The notes: generated from the letters alone by a model not told the origin. Positions 1-10,689 are shown, counted from the first letter of the stretch. The stretch is DNA of 64,000 bases from Canna indica (GCA_034359265.1 CP136890.1:83229501-83293500); one strand, 5' to 3'. Numbers and translations: made by a program.

Positions 1-1640
1 AGGAGGCTTAGGGATTCGGCGAGGAGGGCCGCCTAAGGGTTTAGAGGTGGGTGGGGGAAAGGAACCAGAAGCGGAGAAGACGAAGGAGAGATCCTGAACC
101 ATCTGGTCCACATAACGCGAAGGAGGGGTAGGAGTGTTTCCAGGATGAGTGTGGAGGATCTTTATTCCAATAAGCATAAGCTTAAGTCGAAGTGAAACAC
201 ACGTGAGCAAGTGAATTAGATCAAAATGGAACTCTTCAATTAGTCCTTTCAGAAATAACCTATGTTCCCATCCCCTTATTCCCAAGCCGAATAAACCAGG
301 GAAGCTTAGGCTTAGGCCTATCACACAACCTAGTAAACAAGATCTCCTTGTTATGGATGCCCACCATTTGCTATGGAAAAACTCTTTGAAGATACTTTGA
401 TTACCAAAATCGCATGGCTTTAGGAAAGGGCACTCTCACCTTCCTTCACCAAGTTAGGAATTGGGAACCAGTGGATATTTTTTTCAAGTCAACTATTGTT
501 TCTTGCTTCGAAAATATCCAGCATAGCTTGCTGCTCGAAACCATTCACTCCTTTATTGGAGACGAAAATCCTAGCTTTCTTAACCTTTGAGCTTTTTTCC
601 TCAAAACAAAGAACTATGGCACTGATTATTCAGTAAAAACTGGATTGGTCGTTTCGGCGTCTGAAACGGTCTCCTCCAAACGAATCAATTGCAGGCCCAA
701 GGTTATCTTTATAGTATCAATGTGTAGGATTCCCGCTCTGAGTAGGCTTCTTCGTGTGTGCCATTCTAGGAGTATTCATTTGCTCTAGTATAAAAAGGGT
801 TAGATCAAGGGCAAGGTCAATTTCTTTTCTTTCCGGGGAGTTATGTTACAATCCGCCCATCCTATATAGGGTAAGCCTTGTAAGCCATCGAGGCAAACCC
901 ACATCGCGCTCAATTGAGAAAGCTTATGGAGTATAAGCCCATGAAATAGAAGTGTCATTTAGTGAGGAGGGATATTTAGTTTCGTTGCATGTTGGTCCAT
1001 TGGTGAATGCTAAGTTCGTGCCAGCCTTCTACCCCCCTTTTTTTTAGTCAGCTTCCTTTTGGCCTAGGCCTGAAAGCCTCGGTCAGTTAGCTTCCAGTGC
1101 CAAAGGTAGAAACAAAACCAAGTCTGACTGTCAACGGCAGTCACTAGGCTTGATATAGCGGAGATTTTTCCAAATCAAGAAGTGCCGGCAAACTAGCTTC
1201 CTTAGGTAACAACGTCGGGCTCCCTAAATCCAACAAAAAAGACTTATAGAGCATTGTTAAGCCAATCAATGTAGGGTTGAGTTTTGAGTGACCTTAGCGT
1301 CAATTTATTAGCTTGGTTTGGAAGGGCTCGTTTGATAATGGATCCTAAGGCAAAAGGGTAGGCGTAGAAGTGAAAGAACAATTCCCTCTTCCCGTTGTTA
1401 GCCAGTGGGAAGGGTCGGTCTCACTTGACAGAGACCCGAGACAGGGCGGCGAACAGGTGAGGTCCGTGTTGCCAGTTCAGGTGGTAGGTATGGAGATATA
1501 CGTGCAAGGTGCATTATAAGACATACATAGATACGAAAATAAACACATAAAAGCGCTACATTCAGAGATCGAACCCATGACCTATTTGGCAACATGCCCA
1601 AATGTTTAACCATTATTTACACTACGAGTGGATCAAGCAA
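1..1640. other. Organelle-like non-coding sequence, probably mitochondrial in origin
   Basis: No convincing gene is seen here. Composition is balanced, unlike the AT-rich intergenic DNA further right, and the style (short purine-rich runs, GGGG/CCCC tracts, no poly-A/T tracts) resembles plant mitochondrial intergenic DNA. Clear mitochondrial fragments occur 2-3 kb to the right, which supports but does not prove that this is a NUMT. The last part (about 1500-1640) is AT-richer and may already be nuclear flank. It is inference only, with no gene anchor to confirm it. Confidence 0.3.
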
Positions 1641-1646
1641 GCATAT

Positions 1647-2058
1647 TGTTCCTACCTAAGTATCGGAGTAGTCTATCGGTCCGGCTCGTCACTCCTGGCC
1701 AGGTGCAACTCCAACGCAAGGGTGGGGGGCTGCAAAAGATACTTTGTTGCTCAAGTTAGTAGGTCTCCAAGATGGAGGTAATAAAATTGAAACTTAGGTT
1801 ACTTGAGGCGTGCTGTGTCAATATTTATTACAAGTAGAGGTGATGACGTTGCTAGGCAATCTCACGAGGATATTGATCAGAATGGGTCGAGGCTAGTCCC
1901 GGATATAGTGAGTCTGTAATGGCATATCCCTCGTGATAAGAAATAACGTGGATGTCCTTGTATGGTCGGGTGGAGCCCCCGGGCGGAGCCGTCTGATCAT
2001 GCTTGAGTTAGTTTCAAGGGTGTAGGACGCTCCTGGGTCTAATCTGACCAAGTCCGCA
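1647..2058 (-). repeat. 3' LTR of the Tat-type element
   Basis: This segment matches 13684-14089 over its length with scattered substitutions and small indels. On the minus strand it begins TG and ends CA. The shared landmarks include the opening TGTTCCTACCT on the plus strand, a GGTGGAGCCC segment and the closing GGGTCTAAT segment. The inner 3' limit is set by where the two copies stop aligning, so it could be off by a few tens of bases. Confidence 0.78.
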
Positions 2059-2178
2059 GCCCCCGAGCTCGATCAGAGTTTGGAGACAACGTGTCGAGCT
2101 CTAAGTATAGATGGCTTCACGACTTTGACTAATTTCTTGTGATTTAGTGGAATTTCTGGAAGTAGTTTGTCAGGTGTC

Positions 2179-2578
2179 AAGCAACTATGGAGGCCGAGCT
2201 GTATCAAGCGACCATGGAAGCCGAGCTGTATCATGCGACCATGGAGGCCGAGCTGTATCAAGCGACCATAGAGGCCGAGATGTATCAAGCGACCATTGAG
2301 GTCGAATTGTATCAAGCGATCATTGAGGTCGAGTTGTATCAAGCGACCGTAGAAGCTGAGTTGTATCAAACGGCCGTGGAGGTTGAGCTGTATCAAGCGA
2401 CCATAGAGGCCGAGATGTATCAAGCGACCATAGAGGCCGAGATGTATCAAGCGACCATAGAGGCCGAGATGTATCAAGCGACCATAGAGGCCAAGATGTA
2501 TCAAGTGATCATAGAGGCTGAGCTATATCAAGTGACCGTAGAGGTCGAGATGTATCAAGCGATCGTAGAGGCTGCGGC
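2179..2578. repeat. 27-bp tandem array A (about 15 units)
   Basis: About 15 head-to-tail copies of a 27-bp unit containing GACCATAGAGGCCGAGATGT followed by ATCAAGC. Because the period is a multiple of three, the array stays open in several frames on both strands (a plus-strand reading repeats EAEMYQATI, a minus-strand one repeats LIHLGLYGR). That openness is a by-product of the period and is weak evidence for a protein. The array lies between the 3' LTR and the antisense ORF of the host element. Confidence 0.9.
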
Positions 2579-3593
2579 TAGGCATGTGGCAACCTTGTCT
2601 CATCTTGAAGTGAATCATATTGGTATATCTTTGTCGTGTCGCTTTTGTGTCTTTTCAACTTCTGCGCCTAGCATGACAACTTAGTGGTGGGGTTTTTCTC
2701 CCTTCGTGGCAGCTCATGATTGGTTCTTGTCCTCTCGTTTTAAGAGGTGATCATCACAGAAGAAGTGCTCACACATGCTTTGCTATTTTCTAGGAGGCCA
2801 CCGCCCTAACGTGTTTGGATGGGTGAAATTTGCTCCTGGTATGATCGTCGGCCGTTCGATGAGGGGTTTATCGCCCGTATGCTTTATAAAGTGATTTCCT
2901 ATTTTTTGTTTTCAAATTTTTGCTCGTGCTTTTGGTGATTGGTGCTTTGAAGGTTCTCTTCGGCGACGACTTCGTGGATTGCTTGTTTGACTGTTATTGT
3001 CTTCCTTTTCTCCTCTAGTGAGTTTTCTAATGCTTTGTCTCAGCAGGTCCTGCCTTAGGTCAGTAGTTTTGTACTCACTTACCCCCATTCTAGGGTTTCT
3101 AGCATCTTTGTTGGACTGATGGCGAAGAGAAATGTTGTCGTGAAATCAGAGTTTGGGATGTCGGAGAAGGATCCAGATCTCTATCTCCGAATTCAAGAGG
3201 ATGTAAAGTTACAGGGCTCGGTAATGACCGACTTGTATAACATTCAGTCCTTTTGGGATAGTGTGCCCATCGCTCGCGAGGGCACTAAGGAGGACTACGA
3301 ATGTCTTCTGTGCTTGTCGTCAAATCGAGTGTACCATCGCACCGACTCGGAGTTTGTCTTTATGTACCGTACTTTCTTTGACGAGTTGGGGGTTCGTCTT
3401 TTGTTTATTGATTTTGAGCATAGTGTCTTGAATTTTGTGAACGTTGCTCCTACTCATTTGCACCCGAACAGTTGGGCATTTGCCTGTTGCTTTGAAATCA
3501 CAATGGAGTGTCTTAGAATTAAGTCGAGCCTCATTGTATTCTTTTCTCTCTTTCAAGCAAAAGGGGTTCAAAAAGGATAGTGGGTGTCTTTCA
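2579..3593 (+). repeat. Copy 1 of a 1,015-bp internal duplication
   Basis: This block matches 4721-5735 with a constant offset of 2,142 bases from the first to the last shared base, so there is no net insertion or deletion, and substitutions are a few per cent by eye. It contains the non-coding leader and the first part of the antisense ORF. Its right edge runs straight into 27-bp array B, whereas copy 2 continues into the rest of the ORF. Confidence 0.88.
3119..3593 (+). pseudogene. Truncated antisense ORF of the Tat element (copy 1)
   Basis: The start codon is intact (ATGGCGAAG at 3119) and the frame is open for about 153 codons to a stop next to 27-bp array B. The protein resembles the N-terminal part of the Pfam family 'putative gypsy type transposon' (PF04195, Transposase_28): a segment with RTFFDELGVRL, then an APTHLHPNSW motif and a long hydrophobic stretch. 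Copy 2 shows that the full ORF is several hundred codons longer, so this copy is a 3' truncation caused by the duplication. The family's function is unknown; such ORFs lie antisense to the pol genes in Tat elements. Confidence 0.7.
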
Positions 3594-3932
3594 GGCGACC
3601 ATAGAGGCCAAGATGTATCAGGAGACCGTACATGCTGAGATGTATCAAGCGATCGTAGAGGCCGAGTTGTATCAAGCGATCGTAGAGGCCGAGCTGTATC
3701 AAGTGACCGTGCTGTATCAAGCGATCGTAGAGGCCGAGATGTATCAAGCGACCGTAGAGGCCGAGATGTATCAAGCAACTGTAGAGGTCGAGAAGTATCA
3801 AGCGACTGTAGAGGTCGAGAGTATCAAGCGATCGTAGAGGCTGAGATGTATCAAGTGACTATAGAGGCTGAGCTATATCAAGCGACTGTAGAGGCCGAGA
3901 TGTATCAAGCAACCATAGAGGTCGCGGGTCGT
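3594..3932. repeat. 27-bp tandem array B (about 12 units)
   Basis: Same unit as array A, about 12 copies, one of them shortened near 3708. The array begins exactly where copy 1 of the 1,015-bp duplication ends and stops at the start of mitochondrial rRNA sequence. Units vary at a few positions, so this is not a very recent expansion. Confidence 0.88.
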
Positions 3933-4162
3933 CGATAAGGGCTCTTGGGAGTCATCAGCCTGTTATCCCCGGCGTACCTTTGATCCGTTGAGCGAGAGCC
4001 CTTCCACACGGGACTCCCGGATCACTATGGCCGACTTTCGTCTCTGTTCGACCAGTCGGTCTCACAGTCAGGCAGGCTTATACCATTACGCTCACGAGCA
4101 GAATCAACGCTTGAGCCTACCTTCGCACACCTCCGTTACTCTTTAGGAGGCATCTGCCCCTT
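3933..4162 (-). pseudogene. rrn26: Mitochondrial 26S (large subunit) rRNA fragment
   Basis: Read on the minus strand this is the conserved peptidyl-transferase region of large-subunit rRNA (domain V). It shows the run GGGGATAACAGGCTGAT, the CTCAACGGAT segment upstream, and CTCCTAAAGAGTAACGGAGG at the 5' side. The sequence between these anchors fits the plant mitochondrial type better than the chloroplast one as I recall them. Only about 230 bases are present, so this is a nuclear insert and not a working rRNA gene. Confidence 0.85.
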
Positions 4163-4482
4163 TTGAAGCTCTAGCTCTTTCTTCCCTGGGAGGAACCAGA
4201 GGCTGTATCTTTAGATACAGATGGCTCGAAAACAATTCGTGAGGCAATGTTCGAGACCTGAGCCAAGCTAAAGAAAGACTTAGCTTAGTTAGAAAAGAAA
4301 AAAGATAGGCTTAGACTCTAATAGAAGTGATAGTATATGTTTGATGTTTCCGTGAACAATAAGCAGCGGATCTCCCCTTCTTTTTTCAGCTGGTGGCTGT
4401 CATCAAAGATCTAACTCAACAGCTCACACAGCAGTGGCAACAACCACAGGTCCAGGGTTCTGGCCGGGCTTTCCTTCGGTAT
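4163..4482. other. Unassigned stretch between the two mitochondrial fragments
   Basis: No gene is recognised. Part may be more mitochondrial DNA. The end of it (about 4390-4482) is open on the plus strand and reads into the nad2 fragment in frame; it could be the tail of a mitochondrial intron or unrelated retroelement sequence. I cannot decide which. Confidence 0.3.
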
Positions 4483-4718
4483 CTAATAACCTTGCTTCTG
4501 CTCGCCGCTGGCGCACCTCTCCTAACTATAGCCCATTTATTCTGGAATAATCGTTTTAGGAGGGACAATTTTACATATTTCTGCCAAATCCTTCCATTAT
4601 TAAGTACGGCTGGTACCATTTTGATGTGTTTCAATTCTTTCGAACAAGAGAGGTTTGATGCTTCTGAATCAATTGTATTAATTAAACTTCCTACTCGCAG
4701 TATGCTCTTAATGATCCC
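4483..4718 (+). pseudogene. nad2: Mitochondrial nad2 exon fragment (NADH dehydrogenase subunit 2)
   Basis: The translation carries ITLLLLAAGAPLLTIAH, then FRRDNFTYFCQI and LLSTAGTI, which I recognise as the beginning of the second exon of plant mitochondrial nad2, a membrane subunit of respiratory complex I. The match starts near the known exon 1/exon 2 boundary. It breaks off after about 79 codons, directly at the left edge of copy 2 of the 1,015-bp duplication. Several residues differ from the usual protein, as expected for a non-functional nuclear copy. Confidence 0.82.
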
Positions 4719-4720
4719 GG

Positions 4721-5735
4721 TAGGCGTGTGGCAACCTTGCCTCATCTTGAAGTGAATCATATTGGTATATCTTTGTCGTGTCTCTTTTCTGTTTTTTCAA
4801 CTTCTATGCGTAGCATGACGACTTAGTGGTGGGGTTTTTCTCCCTTCGTGGTGGCTCATGATTGGTTCTTGTCCTCTCATTTTAAGAGGTGATCATCGCG
4901 AAAAAAGTGCTCGCACATGCTTTGCTATTTTCTAGGAGGCCACCTCCATAACGTGTTTGGATGGCTGAAATTTGCTCCTGGTGTGATCGTCGACCGTTCG
5001 ATGAGGGATTTATCGCCCATATGCTTTATAAAGTGATTTCTTATTTTCGGTTTTCGAACTTTTGCTCGTGCTTTTGGTGATTGGTGCTTTGAAGGTTCTC
5101 TTCGGCAACGACTTCGTGGATTGCTTGTCTGATTGTTGTCGTCTTCCTTTTCTCCTCTGGTGAGTTTTTTGATGCTTTGTCTTAGCAGGTCCTGCCTTAG
5201 GTCAGTAGATTTGTACTCACTTACCCCCGTTCTAGGGTTTCTAGCATCTTTGTTGGACCGATAACGAAGAGAAATGTTGTCATGAAATCAGAGTTTGGGA
5301 TGTCGGAGAAGGACCCGGATGTCTATCTCCGAATTCAAGAGGATGTAAAGTTATAGGGCTCGGTAATGACCGACTTGTATAACATTCAGTCATTTTGGGA
5401 TAGTGTGTTCATCGTTCGCGAGGGCACCGAGGAGGACTATGAATGTCTTTTGTGCTTGTCATCATATTGAGTGTACCATCGCACCGACTCAGAGTTTGTC
5501 TTTATGTACCGTACTTTCTTTAACGAGTTGGGGGTTCGTCTTTCGTTTATTGATTTTGAGCATAATGTCTTGAATTTTGTGAACATTGCTCCTACGCATT
5601 TGCACCCAAACAGTTGGGCATTTGCCCGTTGCTTTGAAATCACAATGGAGTGTCTTAGAATTAAGCCGAGTCTCATTGTATTCTTTTCTCTCTTTCAAGC
5701 GAAAGGGATTCAAAAAGGACAGTGGGTGTCTTTCA
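4721..5735 (+). repeat. Copy 2 of the 1,015-bp internal duplication
   Basis: Partner of 2579-3593. Its left edge is fused to the nad2 fragment, its right edge continues smoothly into the rest of the antisense ORF, so copy 2 lies in the original context on that side. The equal length of the two copies shows that the duplication is younger than most indels in the element. Confidence 0.88.
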
Positions 5736-6890
5736 ATACCATCCCTTGGAGGAAGTTCTTTACCTTGTACAAGAGTTTGTATAAAGGCTTCAAAATCCAC
5801 TATTTTAGGGTTAAGTTGCGAGAGGGCACTTGCCCTATCTTCTTGGAGGAGCCTTTCTGCACAGAGAGGTTTCCTTTGTCTTGAAGGTTGGAGCCTCATT
5901 CCATTCAGTATTTTGAGGACGAAGGTGTTCCCCTTGAGGACAAAAATATGGTTGCTTTTTTGGAGCAGAATTGTCCTTTTGTCCCTCTCTCTCTCTATAG
6001 GAGATACTTGAGTGAAGTCATTATGAGTCCTCGGTTTTGGACTACATAGGTAGGTTTGTAGTGCAGGGTATTCGGTACTTTCGTTATTCAGAAAATACTC
6101 ACTTGTTTCCCTTTGGTTCATACAGGAAGAATGTCTTCGTTGTTGAAGGCTCCAAGCGCTCGCACGCGGTTAGCGGCGATAAAGGGGAGTGACCTGAGCA
6201 ATAATGAGAAGACTCCCTTGGCGAAGTTCACTGAAGTTTGTGAAGACCTGGGGTCTCGGGCTCCGAGGTCTTTAATGCCTCCTACACCGGAGGTAGTTAG
6301 GCGGTCCATGCCTTCAAACTCCCCGACTCCTCCAGGGTCGCCTTTGAGACCGCGGAAGAGGGTTAGGGGTGCTGGGTCCATGCTCTCAAACCACTGAAGA
6401 GGGTGGAGGTTTGCGAGATTGATCATTTGCGAGCTCGAATGAAGGAAGTAGAAGGCCACTCCGCGACCACAAGGGTGGAGATGGCTAAGCTTTATCCAGA
6501 CTTGGCTAGGGCCACGACAGAGAGTTCGTGCTTGCAGGTCGAGGTCGAGGCGGGTAGAGTTGAGGCGGACAGATGGAGATCTGTAACACAAGGCCTTGAG
6601 GGTGAGGTGGCCCGCTTCAATGATGTTACCCTTGAAGTGTACGTAGCCTTTCACAAGGCAATTGAGTAAACCCAGCTTTTTGCCCTTGGAGTTGACTTCT
6701 ATGGGGTTGATCCTTCCAAGAAAGTAAGGGGTGGTGCCCTTGTGGATCTTAAGGCCGAGGAAGAAACTCTTAATTTTTCTAGTGAGAGATCACCTTCAGC
6801 AGTCCTCGGGCTATGTCCGCCGGATAGTAGCATTCCAGAGGGGGGAGTTTCCAGCGTGTCAACCGGGGTCGAGATGTCTCCTGATTTCTA
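5262..6890 (+). pseudogene. Antisense ORF of the Tat element, full-length but disabled (copy 2)
   Basis: Same PF04195-like protein as at 3119, here followed by its C-terminal part. The start codon has become ATA, there are in-frame stops (for example the TAG near 5355 and the TAA at 6667) and a break near 5884-6113. Beyond the conserved segment come a short basic/proline-rich stretch with SPLRPRKRVR (about 6340-6365) and a Glu/Ala/Arg-rich, probably coiled-coil region (about 6400-6665), then an acidic tail ending near 6890. That domain order is usual for this family. No working product is expected. Confidence 0.68.
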
Positions 6891-7591
6891 GAAAACTTAA
6901 ATTGCCTGTGTGTGGGTCTCCTTATTGTTTGTACTGAACTGACACCCTTCGGGGTGTTTGACTGTCGCCCCTTTGTGGGTCTTTTTTGTGCTTTCAAATT
7001 TTATCTTTGCATGTTTTCTTATTGAAATATGTCTTTCTGGAAGCTTATAGTCTGATTTTTTTTGTTGAAGGGTGTTCCTTCGCACAAGTAGCATTTAGCC
7101 TTCTTTTGAAGAGAAATTCTTTTCTTGAGATCGGGCCTCATATAGTGGCGTTTCGAGATTGCCTCAAAGGTTTGGGGTAGTACTGATAGGAAAGGTTGTT
7201 AAACTCGAGAGTTTAAGTAAACTCGTGGAGCCTCCGTAAAATTGACTCGTAAACTCATAAGAGTTTACCTCACATTAAAAAAATATTTTTAAAAATATTA
7301 TGATACAAAAATATAATCTAGTAGAACCTGGAATTCATAATTAAGCAGTCCAACACTTCAACTCCATAATAAAGCACACAAAAAGATAAAATATAAGAGT
7401 ATAAGTCTAATACATATATAACGAAGCATTCTAAGTCCATAATAAAACGCATACAATGACTTAAAGATAAAATATAAAGGATCCTAATGATAAAACATAA
7501 TAAGTTCAATTCATACATAATTATCATCAAAATATAATAAGTTTAATCCATACATAAATATCATAAAACATTAAAACCTAAGTCAAAAGTC

Positions 7592-8655
7592 TCAAAATTC
7601 AAATCCTCCAACATCTTCAATATACGCCATCTCCATAATTATCGTCATGTTCTTCCTCTTCAAAAGAGTGAATAAAATGTATTTCTTTAATATCAAATCA
7701 ATACAGTGAGCAGCACATGGAGTCCAATACAATGTATTTCTTTGTCGTATTAACATTTCTCCAACTGCTTTATAGTTTACAGCATTATCCGTAATCACTT
7801 GGACTACATTATCCTCCCCTACAAAATTTATAGCATCATCCAACATCTTCAAAACATTATCGGTTGTCTTAGATATGTCAAAAGTGTCCAATGAATAAAG
7901 GAAAACGATTCCTTTAGGGTTGTTCACCAAAAAGTTACAAATAGAACGTCTTTTCCTATCTGTCCATCTATTAGACATGATTGAACAATCAGTTCTCTTC
8001 CATTCCTCCCTAAACTCTTCAAGCGTCACATCAATATTTGTCACTGTTTTTTTCAGAAGCTTTTCTCTCGATCATGTCATGATAAGAAGGAGGTTTATAA
8101 CTAATTTCATATCTCCCAACCATCTTACAAAACTTTTTAAACTCGGGATTCTTAACAACATTAAAGGGCAAGGCACTTGTATAGAAGAATATACCGCATT
8201 GATAATCAACTTATTCCTCAAGGTCCTTCTTCATCATTTGATTTATTATTGGTGGAGTCCCACCATCACCTTTTCCTTTTGTAACAAAGTTAAGAATACA
8301 TTTTCCTTTACTTGGAGAAGAATTACCCTTTTCTATTTCCTCAATATAATCATCACCAACTTTTCTTTTCTTTAATGATGTTTCTTAGTCTCTACAACAA
8401 TCATCAACATCAACTCTTTAACTTCTTCAAGCACAATAGCACTAGGTTCAGAATCTTCTCTAGTACTAGCAAGATGATGCTTGAATCTAAAAATCCCTCA
8501 CTAATAATTTTTCAACAATAGTTACATTTAACTTCAATCTCATGTTTTCATCCAATATCAGTTCTATTTTCAGCAGCATTTTTTCTTCTAGTTCTAGAGG
8601 TAGCACCTCTGGTGATACCTGTTGACCCTGTTCCTAATCCAACAATTTTGGACAT
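7592..8655 (-). pseudogene. hAT transposase remnant (BED finger and DUF659-like region)
   Basis: Starting from the ATG at 8655, the N-terminal part reads as a BED-type zinc finger with the first Cys pair in VKCNYC and, after a frame change, a HH pair near 8470. The segment 8044-7592 is open and shows the DUF659 signature of plant hAT transposases: EWKRT, CSIMSNRWTDRKRRS, FLVNNPKG, VVQVITDNAVNYKA and WTPCAAHCIDL. Several stops and frameshifts separate the pieces, and the C-terminal dimerisation domain is missing. It could not make a working transposase. Confidence 0.8.
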
Positions 8656-9098
8656 CCTGAAATGCAAACCGGAAATATATCCAATCTAGCCGTCCAACAC
8701 AAACATATATTGTCAGCATCAATTCAAACACTATTTATTCACATTTCAAACATAGAAAAATAATCACAGGCTTCGGTGCTTCACGTAATCACATTTATTC
8801 ACAAGCTCACAACAAAATTCACATTTCATATCATAGAAAAATCATCACATTAGAAATATAGAATCAATCTCTTATGATATTAAACAATTATAGAATCAAT
8901 CAAATAGTACAATTATACAAATTTTGAACCATTATAGAATCAATCAATTAGCAGTATGATACTATATAGAATCAATCAAATACTATTTTTTTCAATTAAA
9001 CATTATAACTCGTCACAACATTAATGTTTGGTTAAGTGAAGTGGTTAAGTGAAGTGAAGTGGTTACTGCCTTGAGAGCTCATGGAAAATCATCACAAC

Positions 9099-10037
9099 TA
9101 GAGGTGGCAATGGGCCGGGCCCGCCCGTGGGTGGCACGGGCCCGGCCTGACTCTGGGTCGTGCTTGACCTGGCCCACATGTGCCCAAGGGGCGGGCTGGG
9201 CTCACTAGTGGTGTAAGCAAGCCAAGCCGCTCGCGAGCTACTCGAAATCGATTCGGTAAAAACTCGAACTCGATTCGAACTTATCGAGCTCGAGCCGAGC
9301 CAAGCCAGACATGCGAGCGAGCCGAGTTTGAGCTAACCTATACTCGGCTCGAGCAGCTCGTGAGCCTAATCGAGCCTAATCGAGCCTTCTATATATATTA
9401 TATACCGGGTTTGATTTTTAAATTTTATGAACCCGTTACCCTCTAAAAAGAACCTGAGCTTTGTCGAGCTCGAGCTCGATCGAGCTCGGCTCGTGCGGCT
9501 CGACTCGTGCTGCTTGATTTTTTCCCGAGCCGAGCTCGAGTGGCTTGAATGTAGCTCGAGCCGAGATTGAGCCGATAGACCAAAGCTCGATCGAGCTCGA
9601 GCTCGTTATTTTCCAAACGAGTCGAGCTTGAGCCGAGCCAAGCTCGGCTCGGCTCGATTACACCCCTTGGGCACGTGGGCCGTGCTCGGCACGGGCTCCG
9701 GCCCGGCCGGGCCTGCCCCTGCACTCGCAGGCTAGGCCTGGCGCCACCCAGGCCTAGCCTAGTCTGCACCTAGGTTTAGCCTAGTATTTTGTATCGGGCA
9801 TGAGCAGTAGGTATACTTTACTCAATGATATTATATATATGCATATAAAGAGACTTTGTGTGGTGGTTAGTTCACCCCAAATGAAGTTAAAGGTTGGTGG
9901 TTCAAGTCTCACTGATGGCTTTTATAATTTCTATTTTTAATATTTTGGGTCGGCCCGAGCCCGAAGGGGCGGGCTTAGGCCCGGGTTGGGCCTCCCCTTT
10001 GAGGTGTCAGGCCAGGAACGGTCCATTGCCCCCTCTA
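9099..10037. mobile_element. GC-rich hAT-type MITE nested in the hAT element
   Basis: Terminal inverted repeats TAGAGGTGGCAATGGGCCG (left) and TAGAGGGGGCAATGGACCG (right, minus strand) are flanked by a perfect 8-bp duplication, atcacaac (9091-9098 and 10038-10045). Arms are rich in GGCCCGGGC motifs. It has no coding capacity of its own and carries a smaller element at 9206-9668. Confidence 0.88.
9206..9668. mobile_element. Small foldback MITE rich in GAGCTCG motifs
   Basis: Ends are TAGTGGTGTAA on the left and, on the minus strand, AAGGGGTGTAA on the right, enclosing arms built of repeated GAGCTCG/GAGCCGAGC motifs that pair with each other. The 8-bp flanks gggctcac and gggcacgt are only partly alike. 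It interrupts the GC-rich MITE, so it is the innermost of four nested insertions. Confidence 0.7.
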
Positions 10038-10689
10038 ATCACAACAATCTCATAGAAAAATCATCAATTAGCTCATGAAATCGGTTAAGTGAAGACTGTG
10101 GATTGGTTACTACCTTACTGGTTACCTTACACCGTGATGAATGAGGAGGAGGAACTGCACGAAGCCGCAAGCAAATGCGAACGATGGTGAAGAGGAGAAG
10201 CTAGAGATGGAGGTCAAGGGAGCCACCGGTGAGTGCAGAGGAGAAGCTAGGCCGCTAGGGCACATTTGGGTGAGAGAAAATGAGGTGTTTTATTTAACAA
10301 AACACCTATCTTCAGGAGTTCGAGTTGTCTTTGGTGAGAGGAACTCGCGATTTGGGCTGCCTTCTGAAGAAGCTAAGTGTGATTTGGGCTGCTACAGTGA
10401 ACTCGTGAAATCATTCATGAACTCACAACTTTGACCGAGTTTGTGAGAGTTCAGTCGAGTTCACCCGAATTCACCCAAAAACGAGTATGGGTGCGAGTCA
10501 GCTAGATTTTGATACTTTGGATCGTAAACTTGTCCGAGTTTACGAGTTGACTCACGATTTTAATAACACTGCCAATAAGTCAGTGAGGGTTGACTATCCA
10601 AACATGATGACTGGGAAGTCAAGCTGGTTTAGAGCCAAATCTTTAGCCGTGCAAGGGTTATGAAGTAAAAAAAAATAGCTCTGGGGCCG

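Larger units (their letters stand above)
7191..10571 (-). mobile_element. hAT DNA transposon, degenerate, inserted in the Tat element
   Basis: The ends form imperfect inverted repeats (left AAAGGTTGTTAAACTCG, right end on the minus strand CAGTGTTATTAAAATCG), followed by inverted copies of AGTTTACGAGT-type motifs. The 8-bp flanks are ctgatagg and ccaataag; they agree at 5 of 8 positions and all three differences are transitions, as expected for an old target-site duplication. Inside are remnants of a hAT transposase on the minus strand and a nested MITE at 9099-10037. Confidence 0.75.

Noticed and set aside
1560..1620. tRNA-like 3' half (GATCGAACCCATGACC on the plus strand)
   Set aside because: Only a B-box-like stretch is present; no acceptor stem or anticodon arm can be formed.
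2187..2684. Open frame of 165 codons over 27-bp array A
   Set aside because: The frame exists because the repeat period is a multiple of three; the opposite strand is open too. No protein family features.
2179..3932. Regular 27-bp repeats considered as a CRISPR array
   Set aside because: Units are directly adjacent without unique spacers, and the context is a plant retroelement.
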